Below, one piece after another: positions 1 to 9,429 of a DNA stretch of 64,000 nt. The notes beneath the pieces are model-generated. The model was not told where the DNA came from and searched no databases. It saw only the letters and a program-made list of their open reading frames with translations. Within the stretch, counting starts at the first letter, position 1, and each line of letters opens with the position of its first letter. Made by a program: the position numbers and the translations under genes. Source of the stretch: Defluviimonas sp. SAOS-178_SWC (GTDB taxonomy: Bacteria; Pseudomonadota; Alphaproteobacteria; Rhodobacterales; Rhodobacteraceae); assembly GCF_039830135.1 (NCBI RefSeq), contig NZ_CP156081.1, positions 420,001-484,000 on the forward strand, in the 5' to 3' direction.

Positions 1-512
<512 letters not shown>

Positions 513-582
513 TGATCCAGTAGAAGCCAGACTTCTCTGGTCAAAAGCGAACTTGGACGTTGATTGCCCGTGTTTCTTTCTC

Positions 583-700
583 GGTTTGGTGGTCATAGCG
601 CGAGCAAAACACCCGATCCCATCCCGAACTCGGCCGTTAAGTGCCGTCGCGCCGATGGTACTGCATCCTAAGATGTGGGAGAGTAGGTCACCGCCAAACC
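583..700 (+). rRNA. rrf: 5S ribosomal RNA
   Basis: A 118-base 5S gene. Its terminal helix pairs GGTTTGGTGG at the start with CCGCCAAACC at the end. The conserved internal CCCGATCCCATCCCGAACTC loop and the GTGGGAGAGTAGGTC arm are both present. It lies about 70 bases after the 23S end, so it is co-transcribed with it. Confidence 0.95.
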
Positions 701-774
701 TAGCAAGAAACACGGAATGTATCTCTCGACGATGTGGCCCCATACAATTCGAGTTGTTTACGGGCCAGAATTGG

Positions 775-1190
<416 letters not shown>

Positions 1191-1194
<4 letters not shown>

Positions 1195-1529
1195 GCCGGT
1201 TTGAGCGCCTCGCCGGAAAGACCGCCGCGCAGGCGGCGAACCAGCGTGCGGAGCCACGAGAGGTCGCGAGGCGCCACGTCGTCCGGCGGCAGGACGCTCG
1301 CGATCCGCGACCGCGAAGCCGGCGTGATGCCGAGCTCGGCCATGTAGCGGCCCATCAGTTCCAGCTGCTTGTTTGCGACCGAGAGCCAGGGCGACTGCTG
1401 CACGTAGCCCGAGGGCGTCTTCAGCATCACCGGCGTCTCCTTGAGCCTCTCCTCCGCCTCGGCCCAGCGACCATATGCCTGGCAATAGGCGGCAAGGGCC
1501 GCGCGGTCGACTAGCGTCACGACGCCCAT
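1191..1529 (-). pseudogene. phage terminase small subunit (P27 family), internal fragment
   Basis: Codons 1-77 are almost identical to the middle and C-terminal part of the intact small terminase at 11667-12218, for example KETPVMLKTPSGYVQQSP and LMGRYMAELGITPASRSR. Similarity starts a few codons upstream of the first Met (EPLYCMGVV against EPLHGMGVV), so the N-terminal half has been deleted near 1545. After codon 77 the sequence is unrelated and ends overlapping the recombinase fragment. It is a broken copy created by recombination inside or between islands. Confidence 0.75.
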
Positions 1530-1687
1530 GCAGTAGAGCGGCTCAACGCCGCCTGGTGTGGCTCGAAACTTGTCACACTCGGGCTTGCGTGAGGGACAGA
1601 TGAGCTACGAACCCGAAAACCCCCACAAGTGGTTTAGTGCCAGAGAGGTTTCCGAGTCGGTCCGCGCAGCCGGGGTCATGCGCCCGA

Positions 1688-2111
1688 TCAGACGGCCCCT
1701 TTGGTCGCCTGATCCCCCTTTTTCGACCGCAGGCTGGTCGCCGGGCGGTGGGCCTTGAGGTAGGTCGCGTCGATTATCACCGTCTTCGGAACGGCGGCCT
1801 CGGCGGCCAGCCCGTCCATCATCCGGGCGAAGACCCCTTTATCGCTCCACCGCTTCCAGCGGTTGTAGAGGGTCTTCGGCGGGCTATACTCATTGGGCGC
1901 GTCACGCCACCGCAAGCCGTTGCGATTGATGAAGATCATGCCGCTCAGAACCCGCCGGTCATCCACGCGCGGCTTGCCGTGGCTCTTCGGAAAGAAGGGT
2001 TCCAGACGCGCCATCTGTGCTTCCGTCAGCCAGAAAAGGTTGCTCATCGGTCAGTCTCCCGGCGGCGGCCGAATCACGACGCGAGCCGATGATCAATGGG
2101 TCCTGACCCTA
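1688..2111 (-). mobile_element. IS5-family element, truncated (5' part with orfA)
   Basis: The minus strand from 2047 encodes a 119-residue IS5-family (IS427-like) first ORF. It contains the helix-turn-helix/insertion domain typical of the family (DRRVLSGMIFINRNGLRWRD, then PKTLYNRWKRW) and the first part of the catalytic domain with the aspartate of VIIDATYLKAHR. The second ORF with the remaining catalytic residues is missing: homology stops near 1690. The outer end probably lies near 2111, at the GGGTCAGGACCC motif on the minus strand. It cannot transpose by itself. Confidence 0.75.
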
Positions 2112-2192
2112 GGGAAAACTATGCAGACCCGACGCGAGCCCCACACCCTTTCCCCCTTGCCCCGCCCCCTCGCTGCCATTAAACGGGCAGGT

Positions 2193-2282
2193 GGAGTGGT
2201 GGCCGAGTGGTCGAAGGCACACCCCTGCTAAGGGTGCAGACGGGAAACCGTCTCGAGGGTTCGAATCCCTTCCACTCCGCCA
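2193..2282 (+). tRNA. tRNA-Ser (GCT)
   Basis: A 90-base class II tRNA with the long variable arm (GCAGACGGGAAACCGTCTCG region). The anticodon is GCT in loop CTGCTAA, the acceptor stem pairs GGAGTGG with CCACTCC, the discriminator is G, and CCA is encoded. A terminator hairpin follows 26 bases later. Confidence 0.97.
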
Positions 2283-2308
2283 CTTGCCCCCGCGAACGCG
2301 TTCTCCCG

Positions 2309-2330
2309 ATCCGGCTGCCGCCGGATTTTT
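2309..2330 (+). terminator. terminator after tRNA-Ser
   Basis: Stem ATCCGGC/GCCGGAT with loop TGCC, then TTTTT. It is a short intrinsic terminator placed just behind tRNA-Ser. Confidence 0.75.
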
Positions 2331-2614
2331 CCGTTGTTTTCGAGGGTTATGCGGTAGGGGCTGAGCACTGGTCGCTGCGCCAGGAGGCCCGGAAGCGGTC
2401 TCTCAGGGCCGATATTCTCCGGACCTTATGACTGCGCCGATTTGGTGAATAGCTTGCAAGCTTCTGAAACTGTGAGGATTTCTAGAGTCTGAGGCTGAGC
2501 ACTTCGATGCCAGGGGCGTTGGGCAGACGGGACCGGGATCGAAAACGTAAAAGCCGATATCCTGCGTTCTGGGATGCATGCCAGCAGAGCGACGGTCGGA
2601 CTGCGGCACAAATG

Positions 2615-3343
2615 CTATGTGCTCCAATCATCATGCGCCAAGGGCTCGGCGTTGAGCTCGTCACGAACGATCCGCCAATTCGGAAGCATCCGGTCCAGAA
2701 GGGCCACGAACTGCTCTGTGTGGTTGCGCTCAAAGAAGTGCGCCAGCTCATGGACGATCACATATTCAAGACACTGCGGCGGCTTTTTGATCAGTTCGAG
2801 GTTCAACCAGACTCGACGTGCTTCGATATTGCAGGTGCCCCATTTGGTCTTCATCCGCTTGATGCCCCAGTTCGGCGTTGCGATACCGTATTCCGCCGCC
2901 CAGCGCTCCATTAGGGGTCTCGCTCGCGCACGAAGCTCTCGCCGGTACCAATCGAGGAACACCCGTTCTCGAATGTCCAGATCGCTGTCATCGCGCACAT
3001 GGAGATCGATTGTCTTGCTGTTGCGAACCCGAACCTGCCCTGATCTGGCCCCCTCGATCAGGTTCAGTCGATACCGTTGGCCTAGGAAGAAGTGGGTTTC
3101 CCCTGATACGTAGCGTCGCTCGGATTGGCGCGGCTGCGCCGCGAACTTGGCCTGCTGGCGCTTGATCCAGGCAAGGCGGGTGACAACAGCGAGCCGCACG
3201 GCCTCGTCACCCATCTCTAGCGGCGCTGCAACGCGGACACGTCCATGAGGCGGGTAGACACCGAGGTGCAAGTTCTTGATCGGCTTGCGAACCACCTCTA
3301 CCTCGAAGCCTCCAACGGTCAGCTGGGCGGCATCAGTACTCAT
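2615..3343 (-). CDS. YgjP-type (DUF45) zinc metallopeptidase
   Basis: A 242-residue protein of the YgjP/DUF45 family, SprT-like metal-dependent hydrolases. The zinc motif HELAHFFERNHTEQF lies near residue 200 and carries the HExxH core plus the downstream H. Before it comes the family signature WGTCNIEARRVWLN. The start is taken at the Met 11 bases inside the end of the preceding chimeric recombinase-HsdR gene, which implies translational coupling. YgjP genes commonly follow hsdR in type I restriction loci, and the upstream gene here still carries an HsdR C-terminus. This gene therefore looks like the surviving tail of such a locus. Its substrate is unknown. Confidence 0.85.
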   Translation of the reverse strand: MSTDAAQLTVGGFEVEVVRKPIKNLHLGVYPPHGRVRVAAPLEMGDEAVRLAVVTRLAWIKRQQAKFAAQPRQSERRYVSGETHFFLGQRYRLNLIEGARSGQVRVRNSKTIDLHVRDDSDLDIRERVFLDWYRRELRARARPLMERWAAEYGIATPNWGIKRMKTKWGTCNIEARRVWLNLELIKKPPQCLEYVIVHELAHFFERNHTEQFVALLDRMLPNWRIVRDELNAEPLAHDDWST

Positions 3344-4598
3344 CCTGGTTCCACACCAGTTCAAAGATTACGTCGAGCTGCCCAGGGTCAGCGACGTGCT
3401 TCTTGATTGCGTTCCGCACCTCCTTTTCCTTGAACTTGTTGCCCCGCCACGAGTCCTTTTTGGTGAGGCGGATTTCTTCGTCGATCGCCAAAGCCAGGGC
3501 CTCGTCCCCATCGAGATTGTCGAAAAGCGCGCGCTTCGCCTTCGAATTCAGCTCGGCTGGATACGAGGCGGTCGTTTCGGCGCCCTGGGCCTTTTTCGTA
3601 AGCTCGACTATCTGAGCGAGATACTCCTGATAACTCAGCGCCTCGCGCTTGCGCTGCTCGATTAGGGCGTCCAGCAGTTCGGACATCTTCTCATAGTACT
3701 TCGGATTAATCGGCGTCTCGTCGATGATCAGCTTCCGGACGTTGTTCTCGATCGTCTCCGCCACGGCTTCTTTGCTCTGACGAATGCCCTGGGGCAAGGC
3801 GTTGACCGCATCCGCCCCCCTCTCAACGATAAGCTGGATCAGCGAAACATCGTCAAAGGCCGAGATCACTTCGCTTTCTTCGGCGCGGATATAGGCGCGG
3901 TTGTTCAGCATCCTGTAGAGGTACTTCTTGTCGATCCGGTTGCCCATTGGCGTGCGGATGCCGCGTCGGTCCACCTCGCGCGCCAGTTCCGTAGCCGAGC
4001 CGATCTCGAGGAAGCCGGCGAAGATCCAGCGGACGTGCCCGGCGCGCTCGTCGTCGATCACCAGCTTGCGGTTCTCAACCCGGTAGCCGTAGGGCGGCAC
4101 TCCCCCCATCCAGATGCCCTTCCTGCGGCTGGCGGCGATCTTGTCGCGGATGCGCTCGGCGGTGACCTCGCGCTCGAACTGGGCGAAGGATAGGAGAATG
4201 TTCAGCGTCAGGCGCCCCATCGACGTGGTGGTGTTGAAGGACTGCGTGACTGAGACGAAGGTCACGCCGTTGCGGTCGAACACCTCGACCAGCTTGGCGA
4301 AGTCGGCCAGCGAACGGCTGAGGCGGTCGATCTTGTAGACCACGACAACGTCGACCAGCCCGTCCTCGATGTCGGTCATCAGCCTCTGCAGGCCGGGGCG
4401 ATCGAGCGTGCCGCCCGAGATGCCGCCGTCGTCGTACTGATCGCGGACCAGCACCCAGCCCTCGGAGCGCTGGCTGGCGATGTAGGCCTCGCAGGCCTCG
4501 CGCTGGGCGTGGAGCGAGTTGAACTCCTGCTCCAGCCCTTCCTCGGAAGACTTCCGGGTGTAGACGGCGCAGCGGCGTTTGAGCTTGATGTCCGCCAT
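3333..4598 (-). CDS. serine recombinase N-terminus fused in frame to HsdR C-terminus
   Basis: A 421-residue reading frame. Residues ~8-235 are a resolvase catalytic domain plus the start of the recombinase domain. YTRKSSEEG carries the nucleophile Ser17, followed by the YKIDRLSR segment, AQFEREVTAERIRDKI and the LYRMLNNRAYI segment. From about residue 238 (position ~3888) the sequence instead matches the C-terminal helical region of type I restriction subunit HsdR, ending in the LFDNLDGDEALAL / WRGNKFKEKEVRNAI / FELVWNQ pattern. Both the HsdR motor domain and the recombinase zinc-ribbon/coiled-coil are missing. The start at 4598 overlaps the DUF2924 stop by one base. Function is doubtful: catalysis may persist, but DNA-site binding should be lost. 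An assembly artefact cannot be excluded by eye. Confidence 0.8.
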   Translation of the reverse strand: MADIKLKRRCAVYTRKSSEEGLEQEFNSLHAQREACEAYIASQRSEGWVLVRDQYDDGGISGGTLDRPGLQRLMTDIEDGLVDVVVVYKIDRLSRSLADFAKLVEVFDRNGVTFVSVTQSFNTTTSMGRLTLNILLSFAQFEREVTAERIRDKIAASRRKGIWMGGVPPYGYRVENRKLVIDDERAGHVRWIFAGFLEIGSATELAREVDRRGIRTPMGNRIDKKYLYRMLNNRAYIRAEESEVISAFDDVSLIQLIVERGADAVNALPQGIRQSKEAVAETIENNVRKLIIDETPINPKYYEKMSELLDALIEQRKREALSYQEYLAQIVELTKKAQGAETTASYPAELNSKAKRALFDNLDGDEALALAIDEEIRLTKKDSWRGNKFKEKEVRNAIKKHVADPGQLDVIFELVWNQDEY

Positions 4599-5047
4599 CA
4601 GCGTCCTCCCTGTCGTTTCAGACCGAAGAACACCCAGCCGTTCCAGCGCGTGCCGGTGATGGCCCGGGCGATCGCCGAGAGCGACCTGTAGGGCCGGCCC
4701 TGCCATTCGAAGCCATCCGTGGTGACGGTGACGGCGTGCTCGACGCCTTGCCATTCACGCAGCAGCCGGGTGCCGGTGATGGGCATCGTATCAGCGCGCA
4801 TCCGGCTCTTCCTGCGGTCGCCGCCGTCCAACTCTTCACCGAGTCGTTCCAGCCGGCGGATCGTCTCGGGCTTCAACCCGCCATAGGCAAGCTCCTGGAT
4901 ACGGTAGGCGAGGCGGCTCTCGAGGTAGCGCCGGTTGAACGGTGGTGGCTCGCTGTCAAAGAGCTCACGCCACTGTGCCTTCAGCTCTGTCGTCGGCATG
5001 GTCTTGAGCGCGGCCAAACGCGCGGGGATCGGATCATGGGTGGTCAT
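4598..5047 (-). CDS. DUF2924 family protein
   Basis: A 149-residue DUF2924 protein, a small family that almost always precedes a large serine recombinase in alphaproteobacterial islands. Features seen: an N-terminal helical part (ELKAQWRELFDSEPPP, then NRRYLESRLAYRIQELA) and the conserved C-terminal core GTRLLREWQGVEHAVTV / GRPYRSLSAIARAITGTRWNG. The start overlaps the upstream small gene by ATGA and its stop overlaps the recombinase start, so all are one operon. It is probably an accessory DNA-binding factor of the recombinase (inference). Confidence 0.9.
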   Translation of the reverse strand: MTTHDPIPARLAALKTMPTTELKAQWRELFDSEPPPFNRRYLESRLAYRIQELAYGGLKPETIRRLERLGEELDGGDRRKSRMRADTMPITGTRLLREWQGVEHAVTVTTDGFEWQGRPYRSLSAIARAITGTRWNGWVFFGLKRQGGR

Positions 5048-5211
5048 GCGGGTCTCCTATCGGGAGTTGCATGACCGCTCTGGTCGGGGGCGTAGTGAAG
5101 CGAACTTTCTCCGGTTCGGGCGGATAGTTCGCTTGACTGTCGGGCGCGGAGCCGAACCAGCCCGAGGGCGAGGATCCGACACAGTTCCGACCGGCGTTCC
5201 ATCGGCGACAT
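5044..5211 (-). CDS. small conserved island protein (55 aa)
   Basis: A 55-residue ORF starting MSPMERRSELCRILALGLVR and ending SLHYAPDQSGHATPDRRPA. The first half looks like an amphipathic helix and the second half is polar. The stop overlaps the start of the DUF2924 gene (ATGA), and it sits 20 bases after the HTH gene, so it is translationally coupled within the recombinase operon. I recall similar short ORFs in the same place in related islands. Function unknown. Confidence 0.65.
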   Translation of the reverse strand: MSPMERRSELCRILALGLVRLRARQSSELSARTGESSLHYAPDQSGHATPDRRPA

Positions 5212-5231
5212 CAGGCGGGTGGGATAGGGGT

Positions 5232-5459
5232 TCACGCGTCGTCCCCGCCACGTCGCATACGGGACTCGAAGGCGAGGACGTCGTTGACGCGGTAGTGGAT
5301 ACCCGCACCGATGACCAGGTGTGCGGGCCCGTAACCCGATACCCGCCACCTCTGGAGTGTGCGGACCGATCTGTTCCAGCGCTTGGCGAGATCGCCCTGG
5401 CCAATCAATGACCATGTCTCGTGGACCATTGCGAACTTGTCGCGCGTGTTGTCTGTCAT
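5232..5459 (-). CDS. AlpA/excisionase-like helix-turn-helix protein
   Basis: A 75-residue protein starting MTDNTRDKFAMVHE. The core has the MerR/AlpA-like pattern LIGQGDLAKRWNRSVRTLQRWR, followed by the wing GAGIHYRVNDVLAFESR, as in excisionase-type DNA-binding domains. It is the first gene of the recombinase operon and may direct excision or autoregulate the operon (inference). An earlier Met would add 15 residues, but the chosen start fits the domain better. Confidence 0.7.
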   Translation of the reverse strand: MTDNTRDKFAMVHETWSLIGQGDLAKRWNRSVRTLQRWRVSGYGPAHLVIGAGIHYRVNDVLAFESRMRRGGDDA

Positions 5460-5634
5460 GGCTGGTCTCATCGCTCGATGTTCTACTCCCCTGGAGTTTG
5501 ACACCGATCTTCGCAGCCGCCAAAATCGGCCAGTGTTGGCCCGATTTATTCGCGTGCAGTTTCACGCTTTGCATTGATATGAAATGTTAATTATTGAAAT
5601 CCGGCCACGACCAAGCGCCAGGTGGGCATGAGAA

Positions 5635-6354
5635 ATGACCAGATCCAGGAAGCCATGGGAGTTTGGGCGGGAGCACGAGGACTGGCCAGAAAGCTACGAC
5701 ACCCGCCCTGAATGGGAAAAACTCGACCCGAAGGACGGTATGCCCATGTGGGAGGGCCTCTATCACTTTGTGGACCGTGACAAGGCGGTGCAGCTCTTCG
5801 AACTCGACCAGGACGGCTATGGCGACGAAACAAACATCGATCCTTCGTGGTGGCCGGATGAACGCAAGGAGTTCGATGCGAAAGCGTTCCGCCATCGGCT
5901 GCTATTGATTGAACTCAAGGGTCGCCTCTGGGGTAAACTGCAACGCGGTGACGTCGTTGCCTACGGGTACTCGAGCCAATCTCCACTCGATGCGCCACGC
6001 CGACCAATACGGGCAGACCGCTGGAAGGAGTTTGAGTTCGATGTACGGCGATCCAGCGCCAGCGGGCCGGGTCTCGAGGTTACACAGATATTGATCAAGA
6101 CGACGTTCGAAACTCCCGAAGTGGAGACAAGTCCGAAGACCGCATATTCCGCCGCCGACCTGCGGCGTTGGTACATGAGGCGATTAGAGGAATGCGCGCG
6201 CGACGGGCGGAGACCATCCCGCGAGGACGATCACCAAGATGCGAATTCGGCGATGAAGGCGCATGTCTCGAAGCGTGTCGTAGAGGATCTCCGACGTGAA
6301 CTGGCGCCGGAAAGCTGGAAGCGCCGCGGCCGTCGCAGGCAAGGGTCGTCCTGA
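5635..6354 (+). CDS. hypothetical island protein (239 aa)
   Basis: No family is recognised with certainty. It is soluble and acidic at the N-terminus (many W, D, E), with a basic tail ending WKRRGRRRQGSS. The middle, IELKGRLWGKLQRGDVVAYGYSS, reads like a compact beta domain. After it comes SAADLRRWYMRRLEECARDGRR, a helical stretch typical of DNA-associated island proteins. It lies alone on the plus strand, divergent from the recombinase operon. Coding is supported by length and codon pattern; function unknown. Confidence 0.65.
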   Translation: MTRSRKPWEFGREHEDWPESYDTRPEWEKLDPKDGMPMWEGLYHFVDRDKAVQLFELDQDGYGDETNIDPSWWPDERKEFDAKAFRHRLLLIELKGRLWGKLQRGDVVAYGYSSQSPLDAPRRPIRADRWKEFEFDVRRSSASGPGLEVTQILIKTTFETPEVETSPKTAYSAADLRRWYMRRLEECARDGRRPSREDDHQDANSAMKAHVSKRVVEDLRRELAPESWKRRGRRRQGSS

Positions 6355-7545
6355 GACTTCAGGACAGGCCGGGGAGGCCGGTTTGGCCCGACATCGGTCT
6401 GTGGCGTGGAAGTGGGGATCGGGCCTTGCTTGGAGCATCGCCGAAAGGTGTCCTCGGGCATAGCGCGGCAATCGCTCCAGCTTTTGGTCGCCAACGAGCA
6501 GGCGAAACCCACCGGCCACGAATTGGCCGCACTTGGCATCACGCCGGCCGAGTATTCACTAATCCGGGCCCGTGCGACGGTTTAGGAAGGGGTAGCGTGT
6601 CACTGTACATCTACCCCGCCCCGAGACGGTACGATGCATCGTATCGACAGCGATCTGCTGACACCTGATGAAGGTGAGGACGGTGGCCCCTCGGGGTCGT
6701 GTAAGTTCCCAAGGCGGCACGAATCATCTGCCACACGGATTCGTGTGGACCGGCACGACCATGGGCATGTCGCCTCCTGTCGCTCGTTGGCGGGGTTTGT
6801 CTTAAAATGTCATTCTATCAATTGCTTAGATGATATTTTATCCTTGCTTGGATCGCTTCGCACGGGAGGAACACTTTCGAAGGCGCGACGATCCGGGATC
6901 GGCGGAGGGTTGTAAGACCGTGGCGTCGCGTTCAGACAGGGCCTGCCACGGGGCGGGGACAGAGGCCCAAGCGCAGTCCGAAAGGCCGAAGCGCGTCCCC
7001 CGGCACCAGACCCGGTGTCGAACGTAGCGGCCAACCTCGAGGCGAGGGTCAGATCGACCTCGAGGGCCCAAAGCGACGGGGCGGCTCCGACCGACACGGA
7101 CAGCGGAGGGCACAGGGGACCAACCTTGGCGATCGCCGGGGCTGGTCGTCCTATGCCCTTGCTCCAGGACTCACCAACCGACACTGGGCAGTATTTAGTA
7201 GCGAGAGAACTCGAACGCGCCGTCCTTCGATCGGGAGTGAGCCTTCGCCTGCAAGCTGGCGCTCGGGTTCACGGTGCATCAGGATCAGGACGACGAGGAC
7301 CGGACCTTCTCGCGCATCGTCGCCTGAAAGGTGCGCGACAGTCAGCTCTACGGGATCGAGAAAGGACAGATCAGGTTGACGTTCGATCGGGACCGGATGC
7401 GGTACAGCGCGATGGGCACGGAGTTGTAAGGCCGCCCGACAAGACCTGCCGATATGAACCTCCGTGCAATTCGGTCTTCGTCTCGCGCAGAACATGGTGT
7501 TACGCTCCGGACGCTGCATGACACGGATAAACCAGGACCTGCACC
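6355..7545. other. gene-poor stretch with decayed coding remnants
   Basis: No intact gene is seen. Two coding-like remnants can be read on the plus strand. One, about 6470-6586, ends LGITPAEYSLIRARATV. The other, 7241-7429, reads KLALGFTVHQDQDDEDRTF, hits an in-frame stop at 7326, then continues in the same frame to YSAMGTEL and a stop. Neither is long enough to assign to a family. The rest looks noncoding. Confidence 0.4.
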
Positions 7546-7800
7546 ATGCCCGATACGGAAGACCAGCTTCGCACACTCACCGTCCGGATACTCGAGGTTG
7601 ATCCAGCGCGCATCACGGCCACCACTCGGTTCGTCGAGGACCTGGGCGCTGGAAGTCTCGACACCGTCGAGCTCCTGATGGCATTCGAGCAGGAGTTCGA
7701 CATCGAGATTCCCGATGACGTGGTCGAGACCCTCCGGACCTTCGAGGCCGCCGTCAACTACGTGCGGGCGAACAGATACCTGTCGGGCTCCGCCGCCTGA
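7546..7800 (+). CDS. acyl carrier protein, divergent paralogue
   Basis: An 84-residue acyl carrier protein. The four-helix pattern is clear: VRILEVDPARITATTRFVEDLG, then SLDTVELLMAFEQEFDIEIPDD and a final AAVNYVRANRYL. Ser37 is the expected 4'-phosphopantetheine site, but the residue before it is Gly instead of the near-invariant Asp of the DSL motif. It is not next to fatty-acid genes, so it is probably an accessory ACP or a displaced copy. A fragment of a related ACP C-terminus lies at 44875-44955. It begins shortly after a sensible ribosome site (CAGGACCTGCACC). Confidence 0.85.
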   Translation: MPDTEDQLRTLTVRILEVDPARITATTRFVEDLGAGSLDTVELLMAFEQEFDIEIPDDVVETLRTFEAAVNYVRANRYLSGSAA

Positions 7801-8870
7801 GAAGAGTCGCCAATGCCAGTATGAAGCCTGTCGGCTCAGCCTCTTCCTGGGCGGTGCCCGTCGATGCTCCTTGCCTGGTCGCTGCCGTGTGCCCTGTCCG
7901 CCATGCGTACCAATAGGCTGTGCGCACCGTGGCCCGACGTCTTTTCCGGATGCCACCGTGCGCCAGACCGATTCCCAATCGTTGGAGTATGTTTCGAATC
8001 CCGACATCCGCCTGTCGCTGGCAGGGCGCAAAACGGTCAGCACTTTGTCGGATTTGGCAGCGTAAGGGAACAATCGACACGGCGGATCGGGATCGTTGCG
8101 GCATTCCACCCACGGCATGTCCAACAAGACAAGTTCTCCCTCAGCGTGTGATCTGCGATCATGCTCCCCAAGTGATTACAGCCTGTTACCTGTTTCGAGT
8201 GAGCGAGTTGATGAGTACGAGATTTCGGGTTGGGTGGGTCCCGCCGGAGCGCAAGGTTCCGGCGGGATCGTTTTTTCGGGAGCTGCCATCCCGAGTTCCG
8301 GATGTGACGCCAGGGGTGGCCGGGCTCCTCGGCGCCGTCGTGGCCTCGGTGGCCATGGCTCTCGGCATTCTCTGAGCTTCGGTCGAAGCTGCCGGCGCAT
8401 CATGCCGATCATGATCGAGATCAGATCACTTTTCTTCCGAAGCTGTTCTAATGCATCCAGTCTGACAGCGTGATCGGCATCGCCGGCCGGACGACGGGAG
8501 GATGCGATGAAGATCATGACAACGAGGGCTCTGGCGCCCGCTGTCGCGGTGCTGCCGGTGTCGAGCGCCGCGAGGCGACGGCGTCAACAGGAAGGCCAGC
8601 CTGGGCGCCTCCGATTGCGGTGCATGTCACCGATAGAGACCTGCTTTCTTATCTCGCTCCTTGTCCTTCTCCCTCACCAGGCGCCTGAGCGTGTGCTCAA
8701 AGTTCTCGGCCCATTCCGGCACCTTGACGTCCCGTTCAGACACCTGCTCGTCGGGCCCCGGTGTTTCCGTCGACTGAGTATGGTTCTGCATCTCCGAACA
8801 ACCTTTCGATCAAGTTGCAGGCATTGAGAGCGAAGTTGGCCGAAACGGATTCAGCGCTCTGCGTTCGGCG
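7801..8870. other. intergenic region, no supported gene
   Basis: About 1 kb between the ACP and a small minus-strand gene. A 54-codon plus-strand ORF at 8211-8375 ends in a hydrophobic segment, but it runs through a terminator-like hairpin and is not called. A start-like sequence at 8507 (MKIMTTRALAPAVAVLP) follows a good GGGAGG site but soon loses any signal-peptide-protein character, so it may be a frameshifted remnant. Confidence 0.4.
8240..8276 (+). terminator. intrinsic terminator-like hairpin
   Basis: A 9-bp perfect stem (CCCGCCGGA with TCCGGCGGG), a 9-base loop, then ATCG and six T. It is the nearest good terminator behind the acyl carrier protein on the plus strand. Confidence 0.65.
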
Positions 8871-9176
8871 TCAGGCGCCCAGCAGAAAGATCCGTGTAGA
8901 GACCCGATCCGGCTGCCGCTCATGTCCGAGCCGTCGGCGGGCGTTCTTCAGCTTCTCGCGCGCGAGCAACATTCGTTGGAGGGCGCGTTCCCGTTTCTCG
9001 TAAAGCTGCCGCATTCTGGAATGAGGTTCTCCGACCAGCATGGCGCCGGATCGCCGGTCGGCGGGGAACCAACTCTGCGCCTCCTTGATCGCGATCGTCC
9101 AGTTGCGATCGGCATCGAGATAGAGCCGGTAGGATTTGACGAGGACCCGGCGCTGCACATCTAGATCGGGGTGCAT
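8871..9176 (-). CDS. hypothetical island protein (101 aa)
   Basis: A 101-residue helical, basic protein starting MHPDLDVQRRVLVKSYRLYL. It contains EAQSWFPADRRSGAMLVGEP followed by an Arg/Leu-rich helix (KRERALQRMLLAREKLKNAR). Similar small proteins accompany ParB-methyltransferase genes in Rhodobacterales islands, as far as I recall. The start chosen is the second Met, which begins the conserved-looking part; a longer frame begins at 9224. Function unknown. Confidence 0.55.
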   Translation of the reverse strand: MHPDLDVQRRVLVKSYRLYLDADRNWTIAIKEAQSWFPADRRSGAMLVGEPHSRMRQLYEKRERALQRMLLAREKLKNARRRLGHERQPDRVSTRIFLLGA

Positions 9177-9429
9177 GACACCTCCTTCTTCTCGGACTCG
9201 CGCCGACAAATCGTAGCAGATCACGCACGCGACTCAAGAACCGGGCCGGGGGGCAGCCCGATGTAGATCGTCTGCGAGGCCGCGCGCGCATCCGATCGGG
9301 CCATTGGCGCCGCAATTGTCGCCCGCTGTCGCCTCGTGTCACTTATTGTCAATCTATTCAATGACTTGACCTAGCGTTATACTGTTCCCAAAGGCAGGCG
9401 CCCCGCAAGGACGGGGGATCGGGGGCAGG

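Noticed and set aside
6470..6586. Short frame ending LGITPAEYSLIRARATV, resembling the end of P27 small terminases
   Set aside because: Only a handful of residues match and the upstream core is absent; mentioned as a remnant only.
8211..8375. 54-codon ORF with a hydrophobic C-terminus
   Set aside because: It runs straight through a terminator-type hairpin and T-run and has only a weak ribosome site.
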